Translations under genes and position numbers: made by a program | Shown here: positions 1 through 7,585 of the stretch, in pieces | Layout of the letters: every line of letters starts with the position of its first letter | Numbering within the stretch: position 1 is the stretch's first letter | Notes under the pieces: model-generated | The model's input: only the letters and a program-made list of their open reading frames with translations | Told to the model about the DNA's origin: nothing | Database searches by the model: none | Assembly: GCA_900314365.1 (NCBI GenBank) | Contig: OMVH01000056.1 | Span: 1 to 13,391, forward strand | Direction: 5' to 3' | Origin: an uncultured Prevotella sp. | Lineage (GTDB): Bacteria; Bacteroidota; Bacteroidia; Bacteroidales; Bacteroidaceae | Length of the DNA stretch: 13,391 nt

Positions 1-82
1 GAGCGGCTAAAAGCATATGTTTTACAAGACCAAAATAGGGCTTTTTCGGGCCTTTTTAAGCGGTTTTAGGGGCTCCTGACAG

Positions 83-111
83 GCATATTAAAACGTAAAC
101 GACTAATATGC
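83..111. repeat. 8-bp perfect inverted repeat in left intergenic region
   Basis: GCATATTA at 83-90 is repeated in inverted orientation as TAATATGC at 104-111, separated by 13 bases. No T-run follows it, so it is not an obvious intrinsic terminator. It could be a weak hairpin or a protein-binding dyad. It lies in a low-complexity AT-rich stretch with no convincing gene, so chance is a real possibility. Confidence 0.35.
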
Positions 112-242
112 AAGCAATTACAAACCCTCTCTATTTTGGCGTATTTGGGAGCAAAGTAAGTCTTGCTTCAAAATATGCCCGTATTTTGGCACTTTCGCGT
201 TCTTTTTTCTTTACAGTTTCTCTCGCGACCTTTGATTTTTGA

Positions 243-288
243 TACGCTTTTTGAGGCTGATGTCAACCAAGTGTGCAATGTAATTTCA
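243..288 (-). repeat. Copy A of a degenerate dispersed repeat (inverted partner at right end)
   Basis: These 46 bases align without gaps to the reverse complement of 13346-13391, with 38 of 46 positions identical by hand count. Shared blocks include TACGCTTTTT, CAAGTGTGCAATG and ATTTCA. Similarity appears to continue weakly to the right of this block here (left of 13346 in the partner) with gaps. The partner is cut by the window end, so its other side cannot be compared. The rest of 1-440 contains no convincing gene. Short open frames exist on both strands but show no recognisable protein. The element looks like an intergenic repeat family of the genome rather than an insertion sequence, since no transposase or terminal repeat is visible. 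Confidence 0.6.
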
Positions 289-432
289 TCATCCAGCAGT
301 GTGCACTTTGCAGCCGTACACAAAGAAGAAAGAAATTGTGCACAGTGGCCGCCATCCTTCGGTTTCATGATACGGCTGCTTCTACACCCCGGTTATGTCA
401 AACATAGAAAATAACTATGCAATAGAAAAATC

Positions 433-457
433 TGCACAAAAAGTTTTGAAATGTGCA
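433..457. promoter_or_regulatory. Candidate operator 1 (TGCACA-N13-TGTGCA)
   Basis: TGCACA at 433-438 and TGTGCA at 452-457 form an inverted repeat with 13 bases between the arms. It covers the TTTG -33 element (445-448) of the promoter for the acyl-CoA synthetase genes. A second palindrome with the same arms and the same internal spacing begins exactly 41 bases downstream, close to four helical turns. Position over the promoter suggests repression, but the binding protein is unknown and no regulator gene is present in the window. Confidence 0.5.
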
Positions 458-475
458 AGGAAGATGTTACCTTTG
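445..475 (+). promoter_or_regulatory. Bacteroidetes-type promoter for the acyl-CoA synthetase pair
   Basis: A TTTG -33 element (445-448) is followed after exactly 19 bases by TACCTTTG (468-475), matching the TAnnTTTG -7 consensus of the Bacteroidetes primary sigma factor. Transcription would start around 480-484, leaving a leader of about 15-20 bases before the ATG at 499. Both candidate palindromic operators overlap the promoter or the start region. Confidence 0.8.
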
Positions 476-498
476 CACAATAATTTGAACTTTGTGCA
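474..498. promoter_or_regulatory. Candidate operator 2 (TGCACA-N13-TGTGCA) over the transcription start
   Basis: TGCACA at 474-479 and TGTGCA at 493-498 form the same dyad as the site at 433-457. The match extends to TTGCACAA (473-480) and TTGTGCAA (492-499). It spans the end of the -7 box, the predicted transcription start and the first base of the ATG. A bound protein here would block initiation. In RNA it could also form a hairpin that hides the start codon. Confidence 0.55.
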
Positions 499-2163
499 AT
501 GGAGATGAAACCGAGCTTCAATTCTTATATAGAACAAAGCATCATCAAACACTGGGATAAGGACGCCCTTTCGGACTATAAGGGAACTACACTTCAGTAC
601 CACGATGTGGCACGGAAGATAGAGAAACTACATATTCTCTTTGAAAGCGGAGGTATTCGCAAGGGCGACAAGATAGCCATATGCGGGCGCAATAGTGCAA
701 ACTGGGCCGTAACATTTCTCGCCACACTCAGCTATGGCGCAGTGGCAGTGCCCATACAGCACGAATTCAAGCCCGAGCAAATCTACAACATCGTAAGCCA
801 CAGCGGCGCAAAGCTGCTCTTTGTGGGCGACATCGTTGCCACAACCCTCGACTACTCCCAGCTTCCCGAAATAGAGGGAGTGTTCTATCTGCCCGACAAC
901 TCGCTCATCATCTCCCATAACGATGCTCTCTCCTTCGCCCGCGAGCACCTCAACGAGCTCTTCGGCAGGAAGTTTCCTAAATACTTCCGCAAGGAGCACG
1001 TGCATTACGTTGTTGACGCCCCCGAGGACCTTGCCATCATCAACTACACCAGCGGCACCACAGGTTTCTCCAAGGGCGTAATGATACCCTATCGCGCAAT
1101 GACGGGCAACCTGTCATGGACCTTAGGCGAATTGGGAAAGCACGTAAAGCCGGGGAACGTTTTGGCCATCCTGCCCATGGCCCATATGTACGGACTGATG
1201 GTAGAGTTCCTGTTCAACTTCGCTTTCGGCAACCACATCTACTTCCTCACCCGGCTCCCCAGCCCCACCATCATCCAGCAGGCCTTCGCCGACGTGAAGC
1301 CCGTCATCATCGCCTCGGTACCGCTTATCGTGGAAAAGATTGTAAGAAAACACATCTTCCCTCTCGTGCAGAACAGCCGCATCAAGCTTCTCATGAGCAT
1401 GCCCGTAATAAGCAAGAAGGTGAAAGAGCGCATCCGTGAATATGTGTATAATGTATTCGGAGGCAATCTTTATGAAATTATTATTGGTGGCGCAGGACTT
1501 AACAAGGAAGTGGAGCAATTCCTCTACGACATAGAATTTCCCTTTACCGTAGGATATGGCACCACCGAGACAGCTCCGATGATATCCTACTCCGACTACA
1601 ATAACTTTGTTCCCGGTTCATGCGGTACGCCCGTCACAGGGATGTCGGTGAGAGTTGCAAGCGACGATCCTGAGCATGTGGCAGGCGAAATCATCACACG
1701 CGGCATCAACGTCATGCAGGGTTACTATCATAACCCCGAGGCCACCAAGGCAGTTTTCGACGATGACGGATGGTTCCACACCGGCGATCTGGGTACTATG
1801 GCTTCCGACGGCCATATCTTTATCCGCGGACGAATAAAGAACATGCTGCTTGGCTCCAACGGACAGAACATCTATCCTGAAGAGATCGAGGACAAGCTCA
1901 ACTCCATGGCCCTCGTCAATGAAAGCCTCGTCATTCAAGACCACGAACAGCTTGTGGCCTTGGTGCATCCCGATGCTAAGGAAGCCGAAGAGCTCGGTTT
2001 CAGCAGCTCCGACATTGAGGACATTATGGAACAAAACCGTCGGCAGCTCAATGCTGCCCTTCCCTCATTCTGCAAAATTGAGAAAATCAGAATACAAGAA
2101 AAGGAGTTCGAAAAGACTCCTAAGAACAGCATCAAGCGATATCTCTATACAAAACAGGCTTAG
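499..2163 (+). CDS. AMP-binding acyl-CoA synthetase (long-chain-fatty-acid--CoA ligase-like), copy 1
   Basis: A 554-residue member of the ANL adenylate-forming superfamily, expected to activate a carboxylic acid (probably a fatty acid) as acyl-AMP and transfer it to CoA. The ATP-binding loop YTSGTTGFSKG is at residues 183-193, YGTTE at 353-357, the ribose-binding TGD at 428-430 and the hinge GRIK at 444-447. The usual C-terminal catalytic lysine (…TPxGKI…) is replaced: the sequence reads TPKNSIKR, putting Ser544 at that position. Length fits FadD-like enzymes and there is no signal peptide. The ATG at 499 follows the promoter at a good distance; ATG 505 is an alternative. The adjacent downstream gene is a close paralog, 49 bases away, so the two are probably co-transcribed. 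The acid substrate cannot be read from sequence; a FadD-like role in salvaging exogenous fatty acids is inferred. Confidence 0.9.
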   Translation: MEMKPSFNSYIEQSIIKHWDKDALSDYKGTTLQYHDVARKIEKLHILFESGGIRKGDKIAICGRNSANWAVTFLATLSYGAVAVPIQHEFKPEQIYNIVSHSGAKLLFVGDIVATTLDYSQLPEIEGVFYLPDNSLIISHNDALSFAREHLNELFGRKFPKYFRKEHVHYVVDAPEDLAIINYTSGTTGFSKGVMIPYRAMTGNLSWTLGELGKHVKPGNVLAILPMAHMYGLMVEFLFNFAFGNHIYFLTRLPSPTIIQQAFADVKPVIIASVPLIVEKIVRKHIFPLVQNSRIKLLMSMPVISKKVKERIREYVYNVFGGNLYEIIIGGAGLNKEVEQFLYDIEFPFTVGYGTTETAPMISYSDYNNFVPGSCGTPVTGMSVRVASDDPEHVAGEIITRGINVMQGYYHNPEATKAVFDDDGWFHTGDLGTMASDGHIFIRGRIKNMLLGSNGQNIYPEEIEDKLNSMALVNESLVIQDHEQLVALVHPDAKEAEELGFSSSDIEDIMEQNRRQLNAALPSFCKIEKIRIQEKEFEKTPKNSIKRYLYTKQA

Positions 2164-2212
2164 ATTCCCAAGCCACTAAAACAAACACACGGAAAAACAA
2201 AATACTAAAGAT

Positions 2213-3925
2213 ATGACTGACGACATGACACGCAAGACATCGGCAGAAGAACGGTACGGCTACCATATACCCAGCTTCAATGAGCTCATTCAGAAGAGCA
2301 TTATCGATAACTGGGACTATGACGCTCTCACCGACTTCAAGGGAGCAACGCTGCAATATCACGACGTTGCCCGCAAGATAGAAAAGCTGCACATCATGTT
2401 CGAAAGCAGCGGAGTGGAGCATGGTGACAAAATAGCCTTATGTGGGCGGAACAGTGCCTGCTGGGCTGTGGCCTTCCTTGCCACACTCACCTATGGAGCC
2501 GTGGCTGTGCCCATACTCCATGAGTTCACCGCCGAGCAGATACACAACATCGTCAACCATAGCGGCGCTAAGCTGCTCTTCGTAGGCGATGTGGTGGCCA
2601 CACAGATTGATGCTACGAAAATGCCGTCGCTCGAAGGCATTATCTACATTCCCGACTATTCACTGGTACTCTCACGCACCGACAAGCTCACTTATGCCCG
2701 CGAGCACCTCAATGAGATGTTTGGGAAGAAATACCCCAAATACTTCCGCAAGGAGCATGTCAATTACTACATTGACAGCGATCCCGACGAGCTCGCCCTC
2801 ATCAACTACACCAGCGGCACCACGGGGCATTCCAAAGGCGTGATGATTCCCTACCGGGCCATGTGGAGCAACAACGACTTTGCCAACAACGTTATAGGAA
2901 AATATCTCCACCGCGGCGATAACGTCATCAGCATCCTTCCCATGGCTCACGAATATGGACTCGCCTTCGAATTCCTTTTCGAATTCCTGCGAGGCTGCCA
3001 CGTTTACTATCTCACACGCCTGCCGTCACCGGCTATTATCGCCACGGCCTTCAGCGAAGTGAAGCCCAAGATTATCATCGCCGTACCTCTGGTTATCGAG
3101 AAAATCATACGCAAGAAGGTTTTTCCCAAAATACAAAACACAAAGCTACGGCTGTTGCTCAATATGCCTGTCATCAGCAAAAAGGTGAACGAGCGCATCT
3201 GCGAGCAGGTGGTGAATGCTTTCGGAGGTAATTTCTATGAGGTTATCATTGGCGGAGCCGCCTTCAACCGTGAAGTGGAAGACTTCCTCCACAAGATAGG
3301 ATTCCCTTACACCGTAGGTTATGGTACCACGGAATGTGCCCCTATCATTGGCTACAGCGACTGGCACACTTATGTACCCTATTCATGCGGACGAGCTGCC
3401 CTGCACCAGCAGGTGCGCATTGACAGCGATGACCCAGAACACGTGGCAGGCGAAATACTCACGAAAGGGCCCAACGTGATGCTGGGCTACTACAAGGACG
3501 AGGAGGCCACAAAGAAAGCCATAGACAAAGACGGTTGGTACCACACGGGCGACCTTGGTACTATGGACGCAGGCGGCAATATCTTTATTCGCGGACGCCT
3601 GAAGACCATGCTTCTCGGTGCCAGCGGACAGAACATCTACCCCGAAGAGATAGAGGATAAGCTGAACAGTATGCCTCTTGTGGGTGAGTGTATGGTCATT
3701 CAGGAAGGTGACAAGCTCATAGGACTCGTCCACCCGGACTTTGAAGGTACCGAGATAGCGGGCCTGTCACATGACGACCTCACGGGTATCATGGAGCAGA
3801 ACCGCAAACAGCTCAACACGATGATTCCAGCCTACAGTCGGCTTGCCGAAATAAGGGTCATGGATGAGGAGTTCCAAAAAACTCCGAAGAAGAGCATCAA
3901 GCGCTATCTCTATCAAAAGAAATAA
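2213..3925 (+). CDS. AMP-binding acyl-CoA synthetase (long-chain-fatty-acid--CoA ligase-like), copy 2
   Basis: A 570-residue paralog of the preceding gene; by eye roughly two thirds of the aligned residues are identical, including long runs around residues 45-110. The ATP-binding loop YTSGTTGHSKG is near residues 199-209, YGTTE near 370-374 and TGD near 445-447. The C-terminal motif reads TPKKSIKR, so Ser561 again occupies the site of the usual catalytic lysine. The N-terminus is about 15 residues longer than copy 1; Met5 is an alternative start. No promoter is visible in the 49-base gap before it, and an intrinsic terminator lies 43 bases after the stop, so the pair forms a two-gene operon. 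Differences cluster in residues 210-235 and 385-400, which may reflect different acyl substrates (inference). Confidence 0.9.
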   Translation: MTDDMTRKTSAEERYGYHIPSFNELIQKSIIDNWDYDALTDFKGATLQYHDVARKIEKLHIMFESSGVEHGDKIALCGRNSACWAVAFLATLTYGAVAVPILHEFTAEQIHNIVNHSGAKLLFVGDVVATQIDATKMPSLEGIIYIPDYSLVLSRTDKLTYAREHLNEMFGKKYPKYFRKEHVNYYIDSDPDELALINYTSGTTGHSKGVMIPYRAMWSNNDFANNVIGKYLHRGDNVISILPMAHEYGLAFEFLFEFLRGCHVYYLTRLPSPAIIATAFSEVKPKIIIAVPLVIEKIIRKKVFPKIQNTKLRLLLNMPVISKKVNERICEQVVNAFGGNFYEVIIGGAAFNREVEDFLHKIGFPYTVGYGTTECAPIIGYSDWHTYVPYSCGRAALHQQVRIDSDDPEHVAGEILTKGPNVMLGYYKDEEATKKAIDKDGWYHTGDLGTMDAGGNIFIRGRLKTMLLGASGQNIYPEEIEDKLNSMPLVGECMVIQEGDKLIGLVHPDFEGTEIAGLSHDDLTGIMEQNRKQLNTMIPAYSRLAEIRVMDEEFQKTPKKSIKRYLYQKK

Positions 3926-3968
3926 AGCCGGGCTGAGCAAGGATTCCTCTTGCCGGTGCCAATAAATT

Positions 3969-4008
3969 AGCCCTTATAGCAGCTTCTGACGCTATAAGGG
4001 CTTTTTTT
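3969..4008 (+). terminator. Intrinsic terminator of the acyl-CoA synthetase operon
   Basis: A perfect 12-bp stem pairs AGCCCTTATAGC (3969-3980) with GCTATAAGGGCT (3991-4002), with a 10-base loop and a run of seven T (4002-4008). It ends rightward transcription 43 bases after the second synthetase. On the opposite strand the run after the stem is weaker (AATTTATT), so it may also partly stop transcription coming from dapA, whose stop is at 4062. Confidence 0.93.
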
Positions 4009-4061
4009 GTTGTTTCTCCGAGACTGTCGGTGAGTCACGTCATGGAGCATACAGACAAGTT

Positions 4062-4946
4062 TCAACTAAGCTTCTTCAGAATCTCGGCCATCTTTTCCTT
4101 TGTCTGAATGGTAGTAGGTACGAGAGGCAGACGCAGCACATTCTCAATGAATCCCATGTCATTGAGCAGAGCCTTCACTCCGGCAGGATTGCCGTCAATG
4201 AAAAGAAGCTTGTAGAGTTCCGTAAACGTGTGATGTATTTTGCGTGCTGCCTCGTACTCACCATTGAACTCCAGCCGTATCATGCGGGAGAACTGGCGGG
4301 GCAGTGCATTACCTATAACAGAGATTACTCCGGCGGCACCACTTGCTACCATAGAGAAGGTAAGGGCGTCATCCCCACTGATGACATCAAAGCGTGAAGG
4401 CTTTCCCTTGATGATTTCATCCACTTGCTCCAAGCTGCCACTGGCCTCCTTCACACCGACAATATTGTCACAATCGTCGACCAATCGCAACAGAGTCCTA
4501 GGCTGCATATTGACACCTGTGCGCCCCGGGACGTTATACAAAACGAGTGGAAGCGGACTGGCTGCAGATATAGCCTTGAAATGCTGGTAAAGCCCTTCCT
4601 GCGAAGGCTTATTGTAGTAGGGACAAATGCTCAGAATACCATCGATTCCATTCCAGTCGGTGTGGCGTATTTCATCAATAACAGCAGATGTATTGTTGCC
4701 ACCACAATACTTCAGAATAGGCAAACGACCCTTGTTGACCTCCTTGACAACCTGAGTAATTCGTTCCTTTTCATCTGCCGTAAGACAGGGAACCTCGCCT
4801 GTCGTTGCAAGAATACAGAAGAAATCAGCTCCTCCTTCTATTTGATATTCAAGGAGACGTCGAAGTGAGTTGTAATCCACGCTACCGTCGGGAGTGAACG
4901 GCGTAATAAGGGCAACGCCAAGTCCTTTGAAGATATTCTCTACCAT
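4062..4946 (-). CDS. dapA: 4-hydroxy-tetrahydrodipicolinate synthase
   Basis: DapA condenses pyruvate with aspartate semialdehyde in the cytoplasm, the first committed step toward meso-diaminopimelate and lysine. At 294 residues it has the normal length. Visible active-site features are the ATTGE segment with Thr48-Thr49, Tyr137 in LYNVPGRTG, and the Schiff-base Lys166 in VGVKEASG. SGDD near residues 200-203 and GVISVIGN further on are also typical. The ATG at 4946 gives the usual MVENIFKGLGVALITPF opening, preceded by an A/T-rich sequence without a Shine-Dalgarno, as is common in Bacteroidetes. It stands alone: the next gene on this strand ends 358 bases upstream. Diaminopimelate is the residue used by L,D-transpeptidases such as the one encoded at 8546-10099, but no regulatory link is shown. 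Confidence 0.96.
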   Translation of the reverse strand: MVENIFKGLGVALITPFTPDGSVDYNSLRRLLEYQIEGGADFFCILATTGEVPCLTADEKERITQVVKEVNKGRLPILKYCGGNNTSAVIDEIRHTDWNGIDGILSICPYYNKPSQEGLYQHFKAISAASPLPLVLYNVPGRTGVNMQPRTLLRLVDDCDNIVGVKEASGSLEQVDEIIKGKPSRFDVISGDDALTFSMVASGAAGVISVIGNALPRQFSRMIRLEFNGEYEAARKIHHTFTELYKLLFIDGNPAGVKALLNDMGFIENVLRLPLVPTTIQTKEKMAEILKKLS

Positions 4947-5168
4947 AGTTATTCGTTTATTTTATTATTTATATCTATAAGGAAGTACAGCCACATTAGA
5001 ATTCACCGGCATAGCCACAGAGAGACGAGCGTTCCTTTTACGCCTTGGCTTCCTTTCTATATTCCTTTCAATGCCACACTGCACAAAGACAAGAGTTAAA
5101 GCAACTGAAGTATATGATAACGGCTATGATACAATGCTTGATTTTGAATGTACGGCATGTTCACACTG
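4947..5168 (-). other. Long untranslated leader of dapA
   Basis: About 215 bases separate the predicted transcription start (near 5160) from the dapA ATG. No second TAnnTTTG box is visible closer to the gene. I see no recognisable lysine riboswitch core, clear attenuator or leader peptide rich in lysine codons. The stretch has repeated AAAGGAA-like runs and two GTGGC(T)-type segments. It may carry an uncharacterised control element, or the nearer promoter may be of a type I do not recognise. Confidence 0.4.
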
Positions 5169-5199
5169 CAAAGATAGTGCAAACGAGAGGAATGGCAAA
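5169..5199 (-). promoter_or_regulatory. Bacteroidetes-type promoter, probably for dapA
   Basis: Read leftward, TTTG (complement of 5196-5199) is followed after 19 bases by TATCTTTG (complement of 5169-5176), an exact TAnnTTTG match. The only gene downstream on this strand is dapA, 223 bases away. The spacing is identical to the other three promoters in the window. Confidence 0.7.
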
Positions 5200-5304
5200 G
5201 AAAAACATTGTTTTTTCTTTGACATGACCGAGTGAAGCCTTTTTCCTCTCTTCTTTTACTCTCATATCAAACAAGGTCATGACCCAAGTAACAAGCTCAT
5301 CTAC

Positions 5305-6222
5305 CTACCGACTGCCGATGTAGAGGAAAATCATACTGATTATTACAAGGGCCAGATCGACGGCCTTGCCCTTGAGATTCTTCTCATGAAAGAAGGCAGC
5401 TCCGAAGAGGAAACTCACTATTACACTGCTTCGCCTCACCATAGAGACAACGGCTATCAATGCGTCGGGTTGACTCAATGCATAGAAATAAAGGAAATCA
5501 GCAGCACTCAGGAAGAGAGATATGCAAGGAATACTCCACGACCAACGAAAGCGCTCACCATGATGACGCTGTGGATACCAAAGCAACAAGAGGACAACAA
5601 GCATCATCAGACACTGGTAGATGTTGTACCAACCCTGCACCATCATCTTGTCAAGCCCCACGCCCCCACTGGACACAGGTGCCATAAGATATTTGTCATA
5701 GAGTCCGCTGACAGCCCCTAAAACAGCCGCCAAAACGAGAAAATAAATCCAACGGTCATGCTTGAAATCGATACCCTCTTTGCGTCCGGAACGGCTTAAC
5801 ATGAAAAAAGATATAATGGCAAGTGCTACTCCTCCCCACTGCCAACCATTAAGACGCTCTCCAAAGAAAAGCAAGGCTCCTATGAGAACCATTACCGGCC
5901 GTGTGGCGTTTACCGGTCCAACTATCGTGAGTGGCAGATGCTTCATGGCGAAATAGCCGAAAATCCACGACGAAAGCACTATGCAGCTCTTCAGAAGGAT
6001 ATATTTATGCATAGCGAGTGTTCCCCACGCCACGTGAAAGATGCTGCCGTCAAGACAATGAGTCTGACGAGAGAGAATAATGAAAGGCAGAAAGATGAGC
6101 GAACAGAACAACGTGTTTAAGAAAAGTACAGGAATGACAGCGTTGCCCGTGAGAGCCTGCTTCTTGAATGCATCATAGAAGCCTAAAAGCAGTGCCGAGG
6201 CAAAAGCTAGAAATAACCACAT
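5305..6222 (-). CDS. EamA/DMT-family membrane transporter
   Basis: A 305-residue, very hydrophobic inner-membrane protein with about ten predicted helices arranged as two EamA-type repeats. Helices are visible around residues 2-17, 29-50, 76-92, 97-120, 127-142, 158-177, 200-215, 230-249, 255-278 and 288-303. The segment PVNATRPVMVLIGALLFFGE (104-121) and the following GWQWGGVALAIISFF are typical of the first repeat; RRSSVIVSFLFGAAFFHE (263-280) is its counterpart in the second. Members of the drug/metabolite transporter superfamily export or import small metabolites; the substrate cannot be predicted. The ATG at 6222 is preceded by A/T-rich sequence with no clear promoter. The gap to truA (158 bases) contains no good terminator, so read-through from the upstream operon is possible. 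Confidence 0.88.
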   Translation of the reverse strand: MWLFLAFASALLLGFYDAFKKQALTGNAVIPVLFLNTLFCSLIFLPFIILSRQTHCLDGSIFHVAWGTLAMHKYILLKSCIVLSSWIFGYFAMKHLPLTIVGPVNATRPVMVLIGALLFFGERLNGWQWGGVALAIISFFMLSRSGRKEGIDFKHDRWIYFLVLAAVLGAVSGLYDKYLMAPVSSGGVGLDKMMVQGWYNIYQCLMMLVVLLLLWYPQRHHGERFRWSWSIPCISLFLSAADFLYFYALSQPDALIAVVSMVRRSSVIVSFLFGAAFFHEKNLKGKAVDLALVIISMIFLYIGSR

Positions 6223-6380
6223 AGTGTATTGCGTTTTTATTGAAGACTAAGTAGATCAGAAAAAATATGTTTCAGCAAAAAGGAATTGGCTCATAGGGAA
6301 GCACGTAGCGTTTAGTTGGATGTTGGCTGGACATCAACGTCCCCAAGCTCTGCTGGCTACGTTGCCTCGTCTTAATCGAC

Positions 6381-7112
6381 TCAATACTCCACACACTCCA
6401 AAAAAAGAGCCTTTGCCGGCATACTCTCTCCAGCGTCAGAACGACACCGACCGGCCACAATTCTATCGAATTCATCAATACTTATTCGGTGACGTCCTAC
6501 TTCAATAAGGGTTCCGACTACGGCTCTGACCATATTACGCAGGAAGCGGTTAGCCCGGATAACGAAGTGCCAATGACACTCATCATCCCTCACCCAGCGG
6601 GCATCGACCACATTACAAATTGTTGTCTTCACATCGGTATGCACCTTGCAGAATGAACCGAAATCATCAACCTCAAGCAGATGCGAGGCTGCCTCATTCA
6701 TAAGCTCAAAGTCAAGCGGATAGTGGAGTTCACAGGAATAACCTGCCACAAAAGGATCCTTCACCGTATGGATATAATAATGATAGGTGCGCCATTTCGC
6801 ACTGAAGCGGGCATGCATCGCTGCATCTACCGGCTTCACTTCATGAATAGATATATCCTTAGGAAGCATCTTGTTAAGCCTGTACGCAAGCTGTTGCGTA
6901 TCGATTGAATCCTCGCTGTCGAAATGTGCCACCATCATACGGGCGTGCACCCCGGCATCAGTACGACCTGCACCCACAACACCAATATCACTTCTGAGAA
7001 GAAGCGAAAGGGCATGCTGCAACTCTTCCTGCACAGAATCCCCATTGGGCTGAATCTGCCATCCATGATAACGTGCACCATCGAAGGCGAGCCAAATAAA
7101 ATATCTTTGCAT
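6381..7112 (-). CDS. truA: tRNA pseudouridine(38-40) synthase
   Basis: TruA converts uridines 38-40 in the anticodon arm of many tRNAs to pseudouridine. The 243-residue length is normal. The catalytic aspartate is Asp52 in GAGRTDAGVHA, and the opening FIWLAFDGARYHGWQIQP together with RFSAKWRTYHYYI and NRFLRNMVRAVVGTLIEVG are hallmark family segments. The ATG at 7112 lies 8 bases after the stop of the upstream secreted-protein gene, so truA is the last gene of the envelope operon, an odd partner in functional terms. No truncation or missing active-site residue is seen. Confidence 0.96.
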   Translation of the reverse strand: MQRYFIWLAFDGARYHGWQIQPNGDSVQEELQHALSLLLRSDIGVVGAGRTDAGVHARMMVAHFDSEDSIDTQQLAYRLNKMLPKDISIHEVKPVDAAMHARFSAKWRTYHYYIHTVKDPFVAGYSCELHYPLDFELMNEAASHLLEVDDFGSFCKVHTDVKTTICNVVDARWVRDDECHWHFVIRANRFLRNMVRAVVGTLIEVGRHRISIDEFDRIVAGRCRSDAGESMPAKALFLECVEY

Positions 7113-7120
7113 CCTACGCT

Positions 7121-7585
7121 CTATCTGTGGCGTCCCTTTCTGCGGAGCGCACGATCGAAGGCCAGGCGATGGAACTTGTCTTCGGCCTTAATGGTTGCCA
7201 ACACCTTACTTGCCGGAAGAATCTTCAAGAATTTCTTGTGATATTCCATCTGAATTTGCTTAATCTTGACATCGGCCTTATCTCTCTCCGTAATAGCCTC
7301 AAGACACTGCTTATCATCGTTGAAGTCAATATGCTGATAGACGCGGTCTACGCCCATCAACCCTCTCTGCTTGCGCCTCATCTCTCTGTAGAGCGGAAAG
7401 AATCGCGAAGCTTCAACCGGCGTAAGCCCGGCTTCTATGGTCACAAACTGTTCAAGCTCAGCTTCAAAACGCTTGGGGTCGAAGGGCTTGGGGCCTGGTC
7501 CAGGCTGAGCCGATACAGGCAAAGCCATGACAATGAGCAAAAATATAAATATGACGGGTCTTCTCAACATGCGTAGTCTATTCAT
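7121..7585 (-). CDS. Small secreted Spy/LTxxE-like protein (hypothetical)
   Basis: From the ATG at 7585 the product is 154 residues with a clear signal peptide (positively charged start, hydrophobic core 11-22, cleavage near Ser25-Ala26). The mature part is helical and charged. The segment GLTPVEASRFFPLYREMRRK (53-72) resembles the 'LTP-E-A-x-FFP-Y' motif of Bacteroidetes periplasmic proteins often found next to ECF sigma systems and loosely likened to Spy/CpxP. I know no enzyme activity for it. An open frame extends back to 7621, but ATG 7585 is preferred because it overlaps the end of the upstream gene by 8 bases (ATGAATAG), suggesting translational coupling, and because it gives a normal signal peptide. 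It may be a periplasmic sensor or chaperone working with the sigma system (inference). Confidence 0.75.
   Translation of the reverse strand: MNRLRMLRRPVIFIFLLIVMALPVSAQPGPGPKPFDPKRFEAELEQFVTIEAGLTPVEASRFFPLYREMRRKQRGLMGVDRVYQHIDFNDDKQCLEAITERDKADVKIKQIQMEYHKKFLKILPASKVLATIKAEDKFHRLAFDRALRRKGRHR

Noticed and set aside
168..414. Short open frames on both strands of the left intergenic region, one with a TATGTTTG box at 399-406 upstream on the minus strand
   Set aside because: No recognisable protein, weak or absent -33 element, and the region contains a degenerate repeat. The related copy at the right end has a stop codon just upstream in the matching frame.
5045..5227. A 60-codon open frame on the plus strand opposite the dapA leader
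   Set aside because: It has no family resemblance and no promoter, and it overlaps the dapA promoter on the other strand.
5276..5285. GGTCATGACC palindrome after the EamA gene
   Set aside because: The 10-base palindrome has no T-run or gene context, so there is not enough to call a site.
6223..6380. Possible separate promoter for the EamA transporter
   Set aside because: The closest boxes match TAnnTTTG poorly and lack a correctly spaced TTTG.
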